Positions 1 to 7,747 of a DNA stretch of 19,053 nucleotides are shown here, piece by piece. The stretch covers positions 1-19,053 of the forward strand of contig CAMWOK010000022.1 of NCBI GenBank assembly GCA_947175845.1, written 5' to 3'. Origin of the DNA: an uncultured Lachnospiraceae bacterium (GTDB taxonomy: Bacteria; Bacillota; Clostridia; Lachnospirales; Lachnospiraceae). The notes below the pieces were generated by a model. It searched no databases. It was not told the DNA's origin and saw only the letters and a program-made list of their open reading frames with translations. Both the position numbers and the translations under genes were made by a program. Each line of letters opens with the position of its first letter. Position 1 is the first letter of the stretch.

Positions 1-111
1 CAAATTATTTTACTATACATCAAATGGCAAAACAAGTGTGAGTTTTTACATTTCAACAAACAGATGTTTTTGTACAGTGTTGTATTAATCCCGAAGTAAC
101 TAGCTCCAGCG

Positions 112-1530
112 CTATCTGACGTCCTCCCCGAACTGCCGGGTTCTCCTGATTCTGCCCCAGGCCAGCTTCCGCTTACGGTAGCCGAAAAAGGCAGTGCTGC
201 GAACCACGTCGAGCACCAGCCTGAAAAATACGTTTTCCAGCACGCACATCACGCAGGCCTTTGCGACGTCCCCGGCACTCAGGTGCACATTCTGCGAATA
301 AATCCGCTGAAAGAACGCGGTCATTGTCAGGACTGCCCCATAGACGGCATAGAGCAGATACAGACTGAGCATAAATCCGACATTGAGCTGTCCGGCTCCC
401 GCGGCAAGCACAATCGCAAAAAGCCCAAAGAGTTCTATCACAGGCGAGCAGAGCTCATAGAGCAGATAATACAGGTACGAGAAAGTTCCCAGCACGCCGT
501 AATGTCTGTTGAGAAACAGCTGACGGTACTTGACCATGCTCTGAAACAGCCCCAGATGCCACCTGCGCCTCTGCGATTTCAAATCCCTGAAAGAAGACGG
601 CGCCTGACTCCAGCATATCGCGTTTGGCTCGTAGCGGATCGCATAGCGGATATCGTTATTTCTGCAGAAGGTGTGGAGTTTCATAACCAGCTCCATGTCC
701 TCTCCCAGCGTGTTTGTGTCGTATCCGCCACAAGCCGCCACGACATCCTTTTTAAACAGCCCGAACGCACCGGAGATGATCAGGTTGCCGTTAAAGCTGT
801 CGAGCAGGATTCTGGACGCGAGAAACGATCGGTCATACTCCATCACCTGCATACTCAGCAGCAGATTCCACGGAAGATGGTAGCCCGCTATCTTTCCGTC
901 TTTCATGGAGATGCACTGGGCTATCCGGATGAGGCCGCCTACGGCGACCACATTGTCATCCTCCATGACCGGCTGCACAATCCGCTCCACGGAATCCGCC
1001 TGCAGCAGGGAATCGGCGTCCATACAGATAAAGTACGGATACTCCGACGCGTTGATTCCCATGTTGAGCGCATCTCCCTTGCCGCCGTTTTTCTTGCGTA
1101 TCAGCGTGATCCGGACAGCTCCTCTCGTGCACTCGTAGATTTCCTCCTGCTCCCTGCACGCAACCATGCGCCGGATTGGTCTTGCCACCTTTTCCATGTG
1201 AAAATGTGCCGCCATAAGCGCTGTCGTGCGGTCGGTGGAGCCGTCGTCGATCACGATTATCTCATAGAGCTTGTAGTCCAGATGCAGCAACGATTCCACG
1301 CTGTCGATGATGGTGACCTCCTCATTGTACGCCGGGACAAGGATGGACACCGGGAAATAGAACTCATGTTTCAGCTCGTTCTTAATCTGCGACATCCTGT
1401 CGAGCCGGAACAGGCGAAACGCACCGACGGTGACGGACGCAAACAGATATGATGCATAGATGATCAGATACATCAGAAAAAACACTGCCACTCCACTCAA
1501 AAAATGTGATGTTAACTCAGCCATATCCAC
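112..1530 (-). CDS. Membrane-bound family 2 glycosyltransferase, processive (PgaC/BcsA/HAS-like)
   Basis: The product is predicted to polymerise a beta-linked polysaccharide from a nucleotide sugar on the cytoplasmic face of the membrane and probably to feed the chain through its own membrane segments. An N-terminal hydrophobic segment lies at residues 12-38. The GT-A domain shows DDGSTD (95-100), the metal-binding DAD (171-173), the catalytic-base motif LGED (275-278) and QRRRW (320-324); this D,D,D,QxxRW set marks processive GT2 enzymes. Hydrophobic segments follow from about 345 to 440, and the C-terminus is basic. The start is a GTG four bases after GGGAGG; an in-frame ATG two codons later (1524) is equally possible. 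It is the last gene of a six-gene run, 9 bases after the HEAT-repeat gene. The sugar cannot be read from the sequence: poly-N-acetylglucosamine, cellulose-like and hyaluronan-like products all share these motifs. No PilZ domain is present. No clear terminator follows before the window edge. Confidence 0.9.
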   Translation of the reverse strand: MDMAELTSHFLSGVAVFFLMYLIIYASYLFASVTVGAFRLFRLDRMSQIKNELKHEFYFPVSILVPAYNEEVTIIDSVESLLHLDYKLYEIIVIDDGSTDRTTALMAAHFHMEKVARPIRRMVACREQEEIYECTRGAVRITLIRKKNGGKGDALNMGINASEYPYFICMDADSLLQADSVERIVQPVMEDDNVVAVGGLIRIAQCISMKDGKIAGYHLPWNLLLSMQVMEYDRSFLASRILLDSFNGNLIISGAFGLFKKDVVAACGGYDTNTLGEDMELVMKLHTFCRNNDIRYAIRYEPNAICWSQAPSSFRDLKSQRRRWHLGLFQSMVKYRQLFLNRHYGVLGTFSYLYYLLYELCSPVIELFGLFAIVLAAGAGQLNVGFMLSLYLLYAVYGAVLTMTAFFQRIYSQNVHLSAGDVAKACVMCVLENVFFRLVLDVVRSTAFFGYRKRKLAWGRIRRTRQFGEDVR

Positions 1531-1539
1531 ACTTCCTCC

Positions 1540-2613
1540 CTACAGCGATTCCCTTGCCGCATACTCTAAGATCTCCCTGCCATAGCGGTCGCTGCGCTCA
1601 TATATCTGCTCCCGATCCTGCTCAGAAATCCCGATGCGCATCAGGGAGAAGGCAGCGTTCCTGCGGACATACCAGTTTCTGCTCCCCAGCGCCCGCTCAA
1701 GCGCCTGCACGGTGTCCGCTCCCGGATAGCTGCCGAGCGCCGTGCATGCGGCGATCGCGGCCCCGCTGCCGTCCTCGTCCTCCCGCGCAAGGCAGTCTAT
1801 GAGATACTCCTTGAGTTCGGGCTTCACATGGCGCTGAAAATATCGGATGTACGCAAAGCGCAGCTCGGTCGGCGTATCCTCCCTCTGAAGCTGCTCGTAA
1901 AACACACCCGAAAAGTCGGCGTCCAGCTGTGACGCAAACTGAATGACCGCTATCTGAAGCGGCTCATTCCACGCATGGCACTTCTCCCAAAGCCGCCGCG
2001 CCAGCTCTTTTTTGCTGCCCTGATACGTCATCAGTCCGTCCGCAATCAGCTTCGGATTGTGGTATAATCCCCTGCTGTCCAGAAAGCGGAACGCGTGTTC
2101 AACCGCGACCGCATCTCCTATGGAATACAGCGCGTGCAGCACATTCTCGCGGCAGTACACAGTCGCGTTGTCCATGTAGCCGAGGAGAATGTTGACCATC
2201 TGCGGCCGCACGCCCCCTATGTATGGATGGTACTGCGCGAGCACGTACGCGAAGAACGCCCGCTCCATGGCTGTCCTGGTTTTGTACTCCACGGCAAGCA
2301 TCTGAAAGTCCTCATAGCATGTCCGCAGATACGCCGGAATGCAGTCCTCCCCGAGATGCCTCTCCATCGCACTGTTGTAGGCAGCCAGCTGATCGATCCT
2401 TCCAAGCTTTTTGCGCAGCCGCTTTCTGTGAGCAGGCAGCGCCTGTTTGTCCCCCCAGACGCGCGCAAGCTCCGCCTCCCAGCGCCCGGCCCTTTTTGCA
2501 TGCAACGTTTTCCTTATGCGGGCATAAAATATGTACACGCAGTTGTATACAAGCAGCGTCAGACAGATAAACAGATAAACATAGATAACATACTTAACGC
2601 GAAACGGCCCCAT
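1540..2613 (-). CDS. Membrane-anchored HEAT-repeat protein
   Basis: The 357-residue protein begins with one hydrophobic segment (about residues 8-30) followed by a basic stretch (ARIRKTLHAKR), so by the positive-inside rule the bulk is probably cytoplasmic. The rest is alpha-helical with repeating helix pairs. The clearest HEAT-like units are near 'VYCRENVLHALYSIGD' in the middle and 'NWYVRRNAAFSLMRIG' close to the C-terminus. HEAT solenoids are protein-protein scaffolds and no catalytic motif is visible. Its start ATG follows AAGGAG at a 4-base spacing and overlaps the 3' end of the preceding gene by 20 bases, which suggests translational coupling. It sits just before the glycosyltransferase gene (9-base gap). 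I infer that it is a scaffold for the synthase or its partners. The HEAT assignment is fairly sure; the role is not. Confidence 0.82.
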   Translation of the reverse strand: MGPFRVKYVIYVYLFICLTLLVYNCVYIFYARIRKTLHAKRAGRWEAELARVWGDKQALPAHRKRLRKKLGRIDQLAAYNSAMERHLGEDCIPAYLRTCYEDFQMLAVEYKTRTAMERAFFAYVLAQYHPYIGGVRPQMVNILLGYMDNATVYCRENVLHALYSIGDAVAVEHAFRFLDSRGLYHNPKLIADGLMTYQGSKKELARRLWEKCHAWNEPLQIAVIQFASQLDADFSGVFYEQLQREDTPTELRFAYIRYFQRHVKPELKEYLIDCLAREDEDGSGAAIAACTALGSYPGADTVQALERALGSRNWYVRRNAAFSLMRIGISEQDREQIYERSDRYGREILEYAARESL

Positions 2614-4774
2614 TTGTCTCCTTCCATTTGTCCTGTATCACATAATAGGACTGTTTAAGTCTCTCATGGCAGGGAACCTTGGTCCCCCAGCCCTTCAACA
2701 GAACAGGCTGCAGTGACACCGCGCTGCCCGCCTCCCCGGCTCCGATCCAAATCTGTCTGATCTGGCGGGACTGCACCCCGTAATGTGCGTAATAATCGTC
2801 GTGAACCTGCATTTCTGAAGGATTGGAAAAGTTAAGCAGCATCCATGGCAGGCGCAGTTCCACCAAGTCCTCCCCAAAGCAGAAATCGGCAAGAGAGTTG
2901 TACGCAGCAGACTGCGGATTGCCATTGCCGTGTACCAGACGCCCGGTGTCAAAGAATTCCAATGAATAGATACCGGAAATGTCCTGCGGCGCCATGCCCG
3001 CTGCAATCTGCGCCCGCAGCGCTATGCGCAGCTCCATATCCAGCCGCTTTTCCACCGCCATACGGCTCTCATAAAACACGCTGCTGTCCGCCGCCGGTGT
3101 GTCGACAAACGGATTTCTGCCGTTGACCTCCTCCAGAAAATTGACGCGCGCGGCGTCCGAGACCTCGTGCACCAGCAGTCTGCTGTCCTGCATTCCGTTG
3201 ACACACACAAGAAAGTCTGCTCCCCGGTCAAACGAAACCGTATCTCCCGACTCGTCCGTATAGAATGCCGCGCCTGCGTTATGCTGCGTGTCGATCGGAA
3301 GATAGATGCGCCTGTCCGCCAGCGCACTCCCCCTGATCAGCAGATAGATCCCCTCCGCGTCATACCGCAGCGAGACGGCAAGCCCGTCCTGTTCCAGAAC
3401 CAAATCCTGCTGCGACCACTCGGAGGCATCCCCGTCCACCAGGCACACAGCCTCCTCCCCGCCGGGGACAAACGCCATAATTCCGCAGCTCTGCCCCGCA
3501 GTCTGCAGGTCATGCCACATGCTGTTCTGGGACAGTTCGGAGGCGAAAGCCGTGTTCCACGCCCTCTGTTCCCACGCGTCCTGCCACGCGGAGATAAAGC
3601 CGCCCGACCAGCCCGACGAGACGACCTCCTCATACAGCTGCATAAGCTTCTCCCCCTGCTGCCGTTCCGTCAGCGCCGGCTCGTCCATGCGCTGGATTCC
3701 CCGCGCGGTAGAGTACTGGAATCCGGCGAGGATGGGCATTGTGTGATACCGCCACAGCAGCGCAGGATACCCGTCGTACAGCGCCGACCTGTCAACATCT
3801 TGGAGAATGTCCGCCAGCGCCGTCTTCTGTGCCTCACTCAGGTAAAACGTAAAGTCATCACAGTATCGAAACAGCTTGTAGGAGACAAAAAAGCCGGATG
3901 TCAGCCGGGCGCCCGCAAGGATATGCTCGGGGTTGATATGACAGAATTTGCCCAGTATCTGTGCATATTCATCGTCATACTCGAGAAAATCGGTCGTTGG
4001 ATCACACAAAATCCCCACCAGGCGCTGACACTTGTACTTGTCCGCCTCATAGCCTGTGAGCGTGTCCATCACCTGTGCCAGAATGCTCTCGAAGTTGGTG
4101 GCGTCCGCAGAGACCGCAAAGTATTCCCCCTGATATCCGGGCGTAAGCGCACTGCTGTGGTCGGTGTAGACCACGGTCTCCGGCGACCACTCATCCCCAA
4201 TCTGATACCCGATCACCCACTCCGAAATATCCCTGAAATACGCGCCGCTTCCAGTCGCGTCATTGAGCACGGCAACCGCGTTTCCATGCACAATGTCCAC
4301 CGCCCTTTTAGCGTGTTCCAAAAGCTGCCCCAGAAACTGGTCCCCCGCGGCGTTTTCCACCCCGTAGTTGGCCGCCTCCGACACGCGTATCCCCTGGACC
4401 AGAAAGAGCGGCGTCTGGCTTACGCTGTTGTATTCATAGAGCGCATTGTAAAAATCGTCATCCATAATCGTGTACACGCGGACCGTGTTCGCACCCATTT
4501 CTCCTATCAAATGCAGCCAACGCAGATAGTCCTCCTGCGTGGCTGCATACTCCCCGAGATAGTGCCCCGGCACCGACGCCGACACATCCACGCCCCTGAT
4601 GCACAGCGCATCGCCGCTTCCCGCCCTGTAAATCTCCGTTCCCCGCGCCAGATACTCCGCCCTGACCGCCGCGCCGCGGTCAAAATCAATGTAAAACCCT
4701 CTCACAAACACGGCGTAGAAGATTCCCAGCACTAGGGCCGCCGCGCCGACGCTGCACAACACAAATTTTTTCAC
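2594..4774 (-). CDS. Large membrane-anchored protein with glycoside-hydrolase-like barrel and carbohydrate-binding-like module
   Basis: A GTG start at 4774 is chosen because GGAGG lies 7 bases upstream and a signal-anchor-like segment follows at once (KKFVLCSVGAAALVLG, residues 2-24). The frame stays open to 4996, but that part lies inside cotH and is not protein-like. The 726-residue product is probably extracytoplasmic. Residues about 55-110 (RGVDVSASVPG, then GANTVRVYTIMDDDFYNAL) resemble the first strands of clan A glycoside-hydrolase barrels, and IGDEW (192-196) is where a catalytic acid would be expected. WQDAWEQRAWNT (397-408) resembles a late barrel motif. From about 446 the pattern VDGDASEW, then 'LRYDAEGIYLLIRG', resembles CBM9/DOMON-type sugar-binding sandwiches. 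It lies 13 bases after cotH and overlaps the HEAT gene. It could trim, bind or transfer a surface glycan. No named family was confirmed, and the enzymatic function is inference. Confidence 0.75.
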   Translation of the reverse strand: MKKFVLCSVGAAALVLGIFYAVFVRGFYIDFDRGAAVRAEYLARGTEIYRAGSGDALCIRGVDVSASVPGHYLGEYAATQEDYLRWLHLIGEMGANTVRVYTIMDDDFYNALYEYNSVSQTPLFLVQGIRVSEAANYGVENAAGDQFLGQLLEHAKRAVDIVHGNAVAVLNDATGSGAYFRDISEWVIGYQIGDEWSPETVVYTDHSSALTPGYQGEYFAVSADATNFESILAQVMDTLTGYEADKYKCQRLVGILCDPTTDFLEYDDEYAQILGKFCHINPEHILAGARLTSGFFVSYKLFRYCDDFTFYLSEAQKTALADILQDVDRSALYDGYPALLWRYHTMPILAGFQYSTARGIQRMDEPALTERQQGEKLMQLYEEVVSSGWSGGFISAWQDAWEQRAWNTAFASELSQNSMWHDLQTAGQSCGIMAFVPGGEEAVCLVDGDASEWSQQDLVLEQDGLAVSLRYDAEGIYLLIRGSALADRRIYLPIDTQHNAGAAFYTDESGDTVSFDRGADFLVCVNGMQDSRLLVHEVSDAARVNFLEEVNGRNPFVDTPAADSSVFYESRMAVEKRLDMELRIALRAQIAAGMAPQDISGIYSLEFFDTGRLVHGNGNPQSAAYNSLADFCFGEDLVELRLPWMLLNFSNPSEMQVHDDYYAHYGVQSRQIRQIWIGAGEAGSAVSLQPVLLKGWGTKVPCHERLKQSYYVIQDKWKETNGAVSR

Positions 4775-4787
4775 ACGCAATCCTCCG

Positions 4788-6224
4788 TTAGTAGGTCGCT
4801 TCCAGGGCATTCCTGGAATCACTGCAATATTGAAGTAACGTCTCGATGTTGCGGTCCAGCCATCTGCCGCGCAGATGGATCTGGTCCTTGAGCTGCTGCA
4901 CAGCCTCCTCGTAGCTTGTGTAGTTGCGCTCCACAGGGAACAGGTAATTGTAACTGTCCACATTCTGCAGAGAAAACACATAGCCGTACTTCTCATAGTT
5001 GCGGCTGACTGTGTCCCCCAGATACGCCGCCGTGTCGTCTATGAGCTGATCCAGATACGCATCGCTGAGCAGCTCTTTGCGCAGGGTGGTATACTGGAAG
5101 ATGACCTCCTCCACAAACTGTCTGTCCTTGATCATCTCTCCGATCCACGGCGACTGTACCATGGAAAATCCGCCCCCGTCCGTCTCAAAATGAATGTAGT
5201 TGTCATTCCCGTTATTGAAATCCCACACCACAGGCTTTACTTTTCCCCGGACATCCTTGTAGTAGTAGGTGGAAAACCGCCCCGCGTCTATGTTCTCAAA
5301 AAATTCGTTGATCACAAAATACTGCGCAAACGCTGTGACATCAATGTGCGCAGCGTATTCGCTCCGCCCGCCTCCCTGCATGTACAGGGCGCGCTCTATC
5401 GCGCTGATCTCCGACTCTATAAACGCCTTTTTCTCAGGCGTGCAGGTGTCCTGCCCCGGGTAGAGCAGGTCGAGTGAGGACACGCCTCCCTGGTACGTGT
5501 AGTAAACGAAATTGTCCAGCCTGTTATCGCTCTTGCTGTCCCTGTCCCAGCGCACAAGCCAGCTGCTCACCGGATTTTTTGCCCCTGTCTTTCGGAGTGC
5601 AAGCCTGCCCTCCTCCACGCTGACCGCCTCGACCACAAGATACAGCCCCTGATACTCCCCGTTGAGAAACAGCTCACAGTACCTTGCCTGCGGCGCGTAC
5701 TCCATAATCTGCCCCGCCACACTGTAGCACAGATAATTGCGCAGCAGCGTCCTGTCCAGAAAGGGACCGTAGAGCACCCACTTGTCGGACGGGTTCATCC
5801 CCATGACGGAAACCTTTATCTTTTCCTGCGCTGTCCCGAATTTTAGCAGGTAGGATTTCTTGTCAAACCACCGGCTGGAATTTCCGCGAATCCGGATGCG
5901 CGCCTCCTCCTCCACAACCGCGTCCGCAAGCAGGGTATTCCACTGGTTTTCCTCCTGATAAACTGCGGCCCTGCACACCGCGTACGCCTCCGGCACGCCG
6001 CCCTCAGCCCTGTACTCCCCGGGGATGGCCTCCTTTGCCTGAATCGTGAGAATCGGAAGGTGCGTCGCAAACTCCCCCGCAGGCGGTTCTCCCGCAGGCA
6101 GCTTCTCCTGATGCTGCAGATAGCGCTGCGCCGGACCTGTCCGCCTGATGCGGTCTGCCCCCGCCGCCGTCACGACAATCAGCACAATAATGACAACATA
6201 TATTCGCTTTGATCGCAATCTCAT
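4788..6224 (-). CDS. CotH-family kinase-like protein, membrane-anchored
   Basis: The 478-residue protein has an N-terminal signal-anchor (RSKRIYVVIIVLIVVTAAGA, residues 4-23) and then a CotH domain. Visible landmarks are IRIRGNSS (110-117) followed by the K122/K123 pair, DKWVLYGPFLDRTLLRN (147-163), GLYLVVEAV (193-201), NEFFENIDAG (306-315) and VVWDFNNGN (332-340), the likely metal-binding aspartate motif. Known CotH proteins are atypical protein kinases; Bacillus subtilis CotH phosphorylates spore coat proteins. Many bacterial members lie in surface-polymer loci rather than coat clusters, as here. The ATG at 6224 follows GGGGAGG by 5 bases, and another ATG four bases upstream is out of frame. 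Gaps are 26 bases from the DUF4956 gene and 13 to the next gene, so all are probably co-transcribed. The membrane anchor puts the kinase-like domain outside, where ATP is scarce; the true donor is therefore open. Family call secure, substrate unknown. Confidence 0.9.
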   Translation of the reverse strand: MRLRSKRIYVVIIVLIVVTAAGADRIRRTGPAQRYLQHQEKLPAGEPPAGEFATHLPILTIQAKEAIPGEYRAEGGVPEAYAVCRAAVYQEENQWNTLLADAVVEEEARIRIRGNSSRWFDKKSYLLKFGTAQEKIKVSVMGMNPSDKWVLYGPFLDRTLLRNYLCYSVAGQIMEYAPQARYCELFLNGEYQGLYLVVEAVSVEEGRLALRKTGAKNPVSSWLVRWDRDSKSDNRLDNFVYYTYQGGVSSLDLLYPGQDTCTPEKKAFIESEISAIERALYMQGGGRSEYAAHIDVTAFAQYFVINEFFENIDAGRFSTYYYKDVRGKVKPVVWDFNNGNDNYIHFETDGGGFSMVQSPWIGEMIKDRQFVEEVIFQYTTLRKELLSDAYLDQLIDDTAAYLGDTVSRNYEKYGYVFSLQNVDSYNYLFPVERNYTSYEEAVQQLKDQIHLRGRWLDRNIETLLQYCSDSRNALEATY

Positions 6225-6250
6225 CCATGCCTCCCCTGCGCCGCTGTCAG

Positions 6251-6928
6251 TCAGCCTGTAATCTCGTCGCTCTGTGTGACAAAGTTCACGTACTCCACAC
6301 CGCCGAGGGCATACAGCTGGTCTATGATGTCCACCTCCCTGGTGTACGCTTTCTGATACACGCTCCTTGTCATCTCATAAATCAGCTCCACATGCTCGCT
6401 GGTGGTATTTTTCACCTTCAGGAGCGGCTTCTGGTCAAAAAAGGCAAACACAAGGCGCTCCATGTCCATCCCCTTATCCTTCGCGCCCCGGATAATCAAA
6501 AGAATCCGGTTCTCATTCCGCACGCGCCCGAGCAGCAGCAGCACGACAAACACGACAACGCTCCCGACCGCCGCCACATAATAGTCGCCCACACCGCAGC
6601 AGATACCGATGATGATCGCCCAGAAGATGTACGTCGTGTCCCTGGAATCCTTGACCGCCGTTCGGAAACGCACGATGGAGAGCGCACCCACCATACCGAG
6701 CGACAGCGCGATATTGTTGCCGATGACCGTCATCACCATCCCCGTCAGAATCGCGAGCGTGACCAGAGAGACATTAAACTTCTTGCTGTAGGCCGTCCCC
6801 GCGTGGGTGTACCAGTAGGACGCGTAGACGACAAACCCAAAAACGGCGGATACCAGTATATTCAGTGCGATCTCCTCCAAGGACAGCGTCGCACTCTCAA
6901 ACATCATTTTGCGTATATAATCTTTCAT
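6251..6928 (-). CDS. DUF4956 domain membrane protein
   Basis: This 225-residue protein has four predicted membrane segments (about residues 21-38, 53-72, 100-116 and 118-134) and a soluble C-terminal domain of about 85 residues. The loop between segments 2 and 3 carries the strongly conserved-looking GALSIVRFRTAVKDSRD (81-97), rich in arginine and aspartate and characteristic of DUF4956. The biochemical role of the family is not known to me. Its genes often sit beside VTC-domain and CotH genes, as here: it starts 15 bases after the VTC gene and ends 26 bases before cotH. AGGAAGGA lies upstream of the ATG. A channel, or a membrane platform for the VTC enzyme, is possible but is inference only. 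Confidence 0.9.
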   Translation of the reverse strand: MKDYIRKMMFESATLSLEEIALNILVSAVFGFVVYASYWYTHAGTAYSKKFNVSLVTLAILTGMVMTVIGNNIALSLGMVGALSIVRFRTAVKDSRDTTYIFWAIIIGICCGVGDYYVAAVGSVVVFVVLLLLGRVRNENRILLIIRGAKDKGMDMERLVFAFFDQKPLLKVKNTTSEHVELIYEMTRSVYQKAYTREVDIIDQLYALGGVEYVNFVTQSDEITG

Positions 6929-6943
6929 ATGTCAGGTCCTTCC

Positions 6944-7639
6944 TCAAAATCGGTAGTGTGTGCTCACGCTGCGGCTCAGGCAGTACTTGCTCACAGACAG
7001 CTCGCTGCTGTCGCAGCACTGCAGCAGATCTTTGATGTAGCTGAGCAAAAAGCCGTTGTATTTTACCTCCAGCACTGCAAGATACGTGTCCAGAACCGTG
7101 TTCTGGACCAGCTGTGCCGAGAAGAGATCCATATTGCTCTCCGTCGCCTTAATCTGATGGTCAAACGTGATGCGTATCTTATTCTCCTTTGCGATAAACG
7201 CCTTCCTGCGGTACTCGACGACCGCCCTTGGCCGGTAACAGTGCATGTTCATAACCGCATAGCACTCCCTGGCAAACGCCTCCTCATAGGAGAGCAGCAC
7301 ACCGTACTCGCCCCGCACCAGCTGCATGGCATCCTCTCTTTTCATGCGCAGCGACCGCTTTTTCTGCATCGCGCCCTGCTTCTGTTTCATCTCCAGCATG
7401 GCAAAGCTGTCCGCGGCATCATAGCAGCGCAGCCGGATCTTCCTGCGGAGCGCAAGTCCGTTCTCCTTCTCCTCGAAATCCCTGTTCTCCAGCGTGTCAA
7501 AATAGAGCGAACGGATGGCGTAGCCCTCAGCGCCGTTGTGCGCATCCTGCATCATCACCCCGCCAAAATACTGGCTGTACGCATACATCTGATCCAGGGA
7601 AATCAGGTATTTCTTTTCCTGGCGCAGCACTTCGTTCAT
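6944..7639 (-). CDS. VTC-domain protein, polyphosphate polymerase-like
   Basis: The 231-residue protein matches the VTC tunnel domain, the catalytic part of yeast Vtc4, which makes polyphosphate from ATP. Landmarks are RQEKKYLI (6-13), RSLYFDT (43-49), RRKIRLRCY (65-73), LEMK (82-85), KKR (93-95), VVEYRRKAF (140-148), RITFD (156-160) and LEVKYNG (190-196). These give the alternating basic residues that line the tunnel and a late glutamate (E191) expected to bind metal. It has no membrane segment, SPX domain or other Vtc partner domain, so it should be cytoplasmic, perhaps docked on the adjacent DUF4956 protein. The ATG follows GGGAGG by 7 bases. It is the first gene of the six-gene run and lies just downstream of a terminator-like hairpin. 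The fold assignment is strong. Whether it makes polyphosphate or another phosphate-containing polymer is not shown by the sequence. Confidence 0.9.
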   Translation of the reverse strand: MNEVLRQEKKYLISLDQMYAYSQYFGGVMMQDAHNGAEGYAIRSLYFDTLENRDFEEKENGLALRRKIRLRCYDAADSFAMLEMKQKQGAMQKKRSLRMKREDAMQLVRGEYGVLLSYEEAFARECYAVMNMHCYRPRAVVEYRRKAFIAKENKIRITFDHQIKATESNMDLFSAQLVQNTVLDTYLAVLEVKYNGFLLSYIKDLLQCCDSSELSVSKYCLSRSVSTHYRF

Positions 7640-7674
7640 ACGCTGTCCTCCCTCTGTGCACCTGCCGCACTCGC

Positions 7675-7736
7675 AAAAAAAGTGCCCGAATTTTAACCTG
7701 AGCCCGATTTCCTCCCCAGTTAAAAATGGACACTTT
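7675..7736 (-). terminator. Rho-independent terminator (or attenuator) after pgsA
   Basis: Read on the - strand, arms at 7736-7719 and 7697-7679 pair over about 17 positions (AAAGTG..CC with GG..CACTTT, then the TTTTAAC/GTTAAAA arm end), with one G-T pair and a small bulge. The arms enclose a 21-base G-rich loop and are followed by seven T residues. It begins 11 bases after the pgsA stop codon and ends 36 bases before the VTC start codon. Confidence 0.75.
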
Positions 7737-7747
7737 ACATACCTTAT

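Noticed and set aside
1..111. Search for a terminator after the glycosyltransferase
   Set aside because: Only very short, imperfect stems without a T-tract on the - strand were seen; nothing that can be supported.
283..1452. 389-codon open frame on the + strand
   Set aside because: Antisense to the glycosyltransferase, which has all catalytic motifs; no independent support.
3167..4735. 522-codon open frame on the + strand
   Set aside because: Antisense shadow of the barrel-like protein; composition is typical of a reverse frame in G+C-rich coding DNA.
4775..4996. 74-codon N-terminal extension of the barrel-like protein
   Set aside because: It overlaps the 3' end of cotH, is rich in Cys, Thr and Arg without pattern, and a well-placed GGAGG plus signal-anchor supports the GTG at 4774.
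6209..7696. 495-codon open frame on the + strand
   Set aside because: It lies antisense to the VTC and DUF4956 genes, whose products match known families. The translation is rich in His, Arg and Leu without domain-like pattern, and there is no fitting ribosome-binding site.
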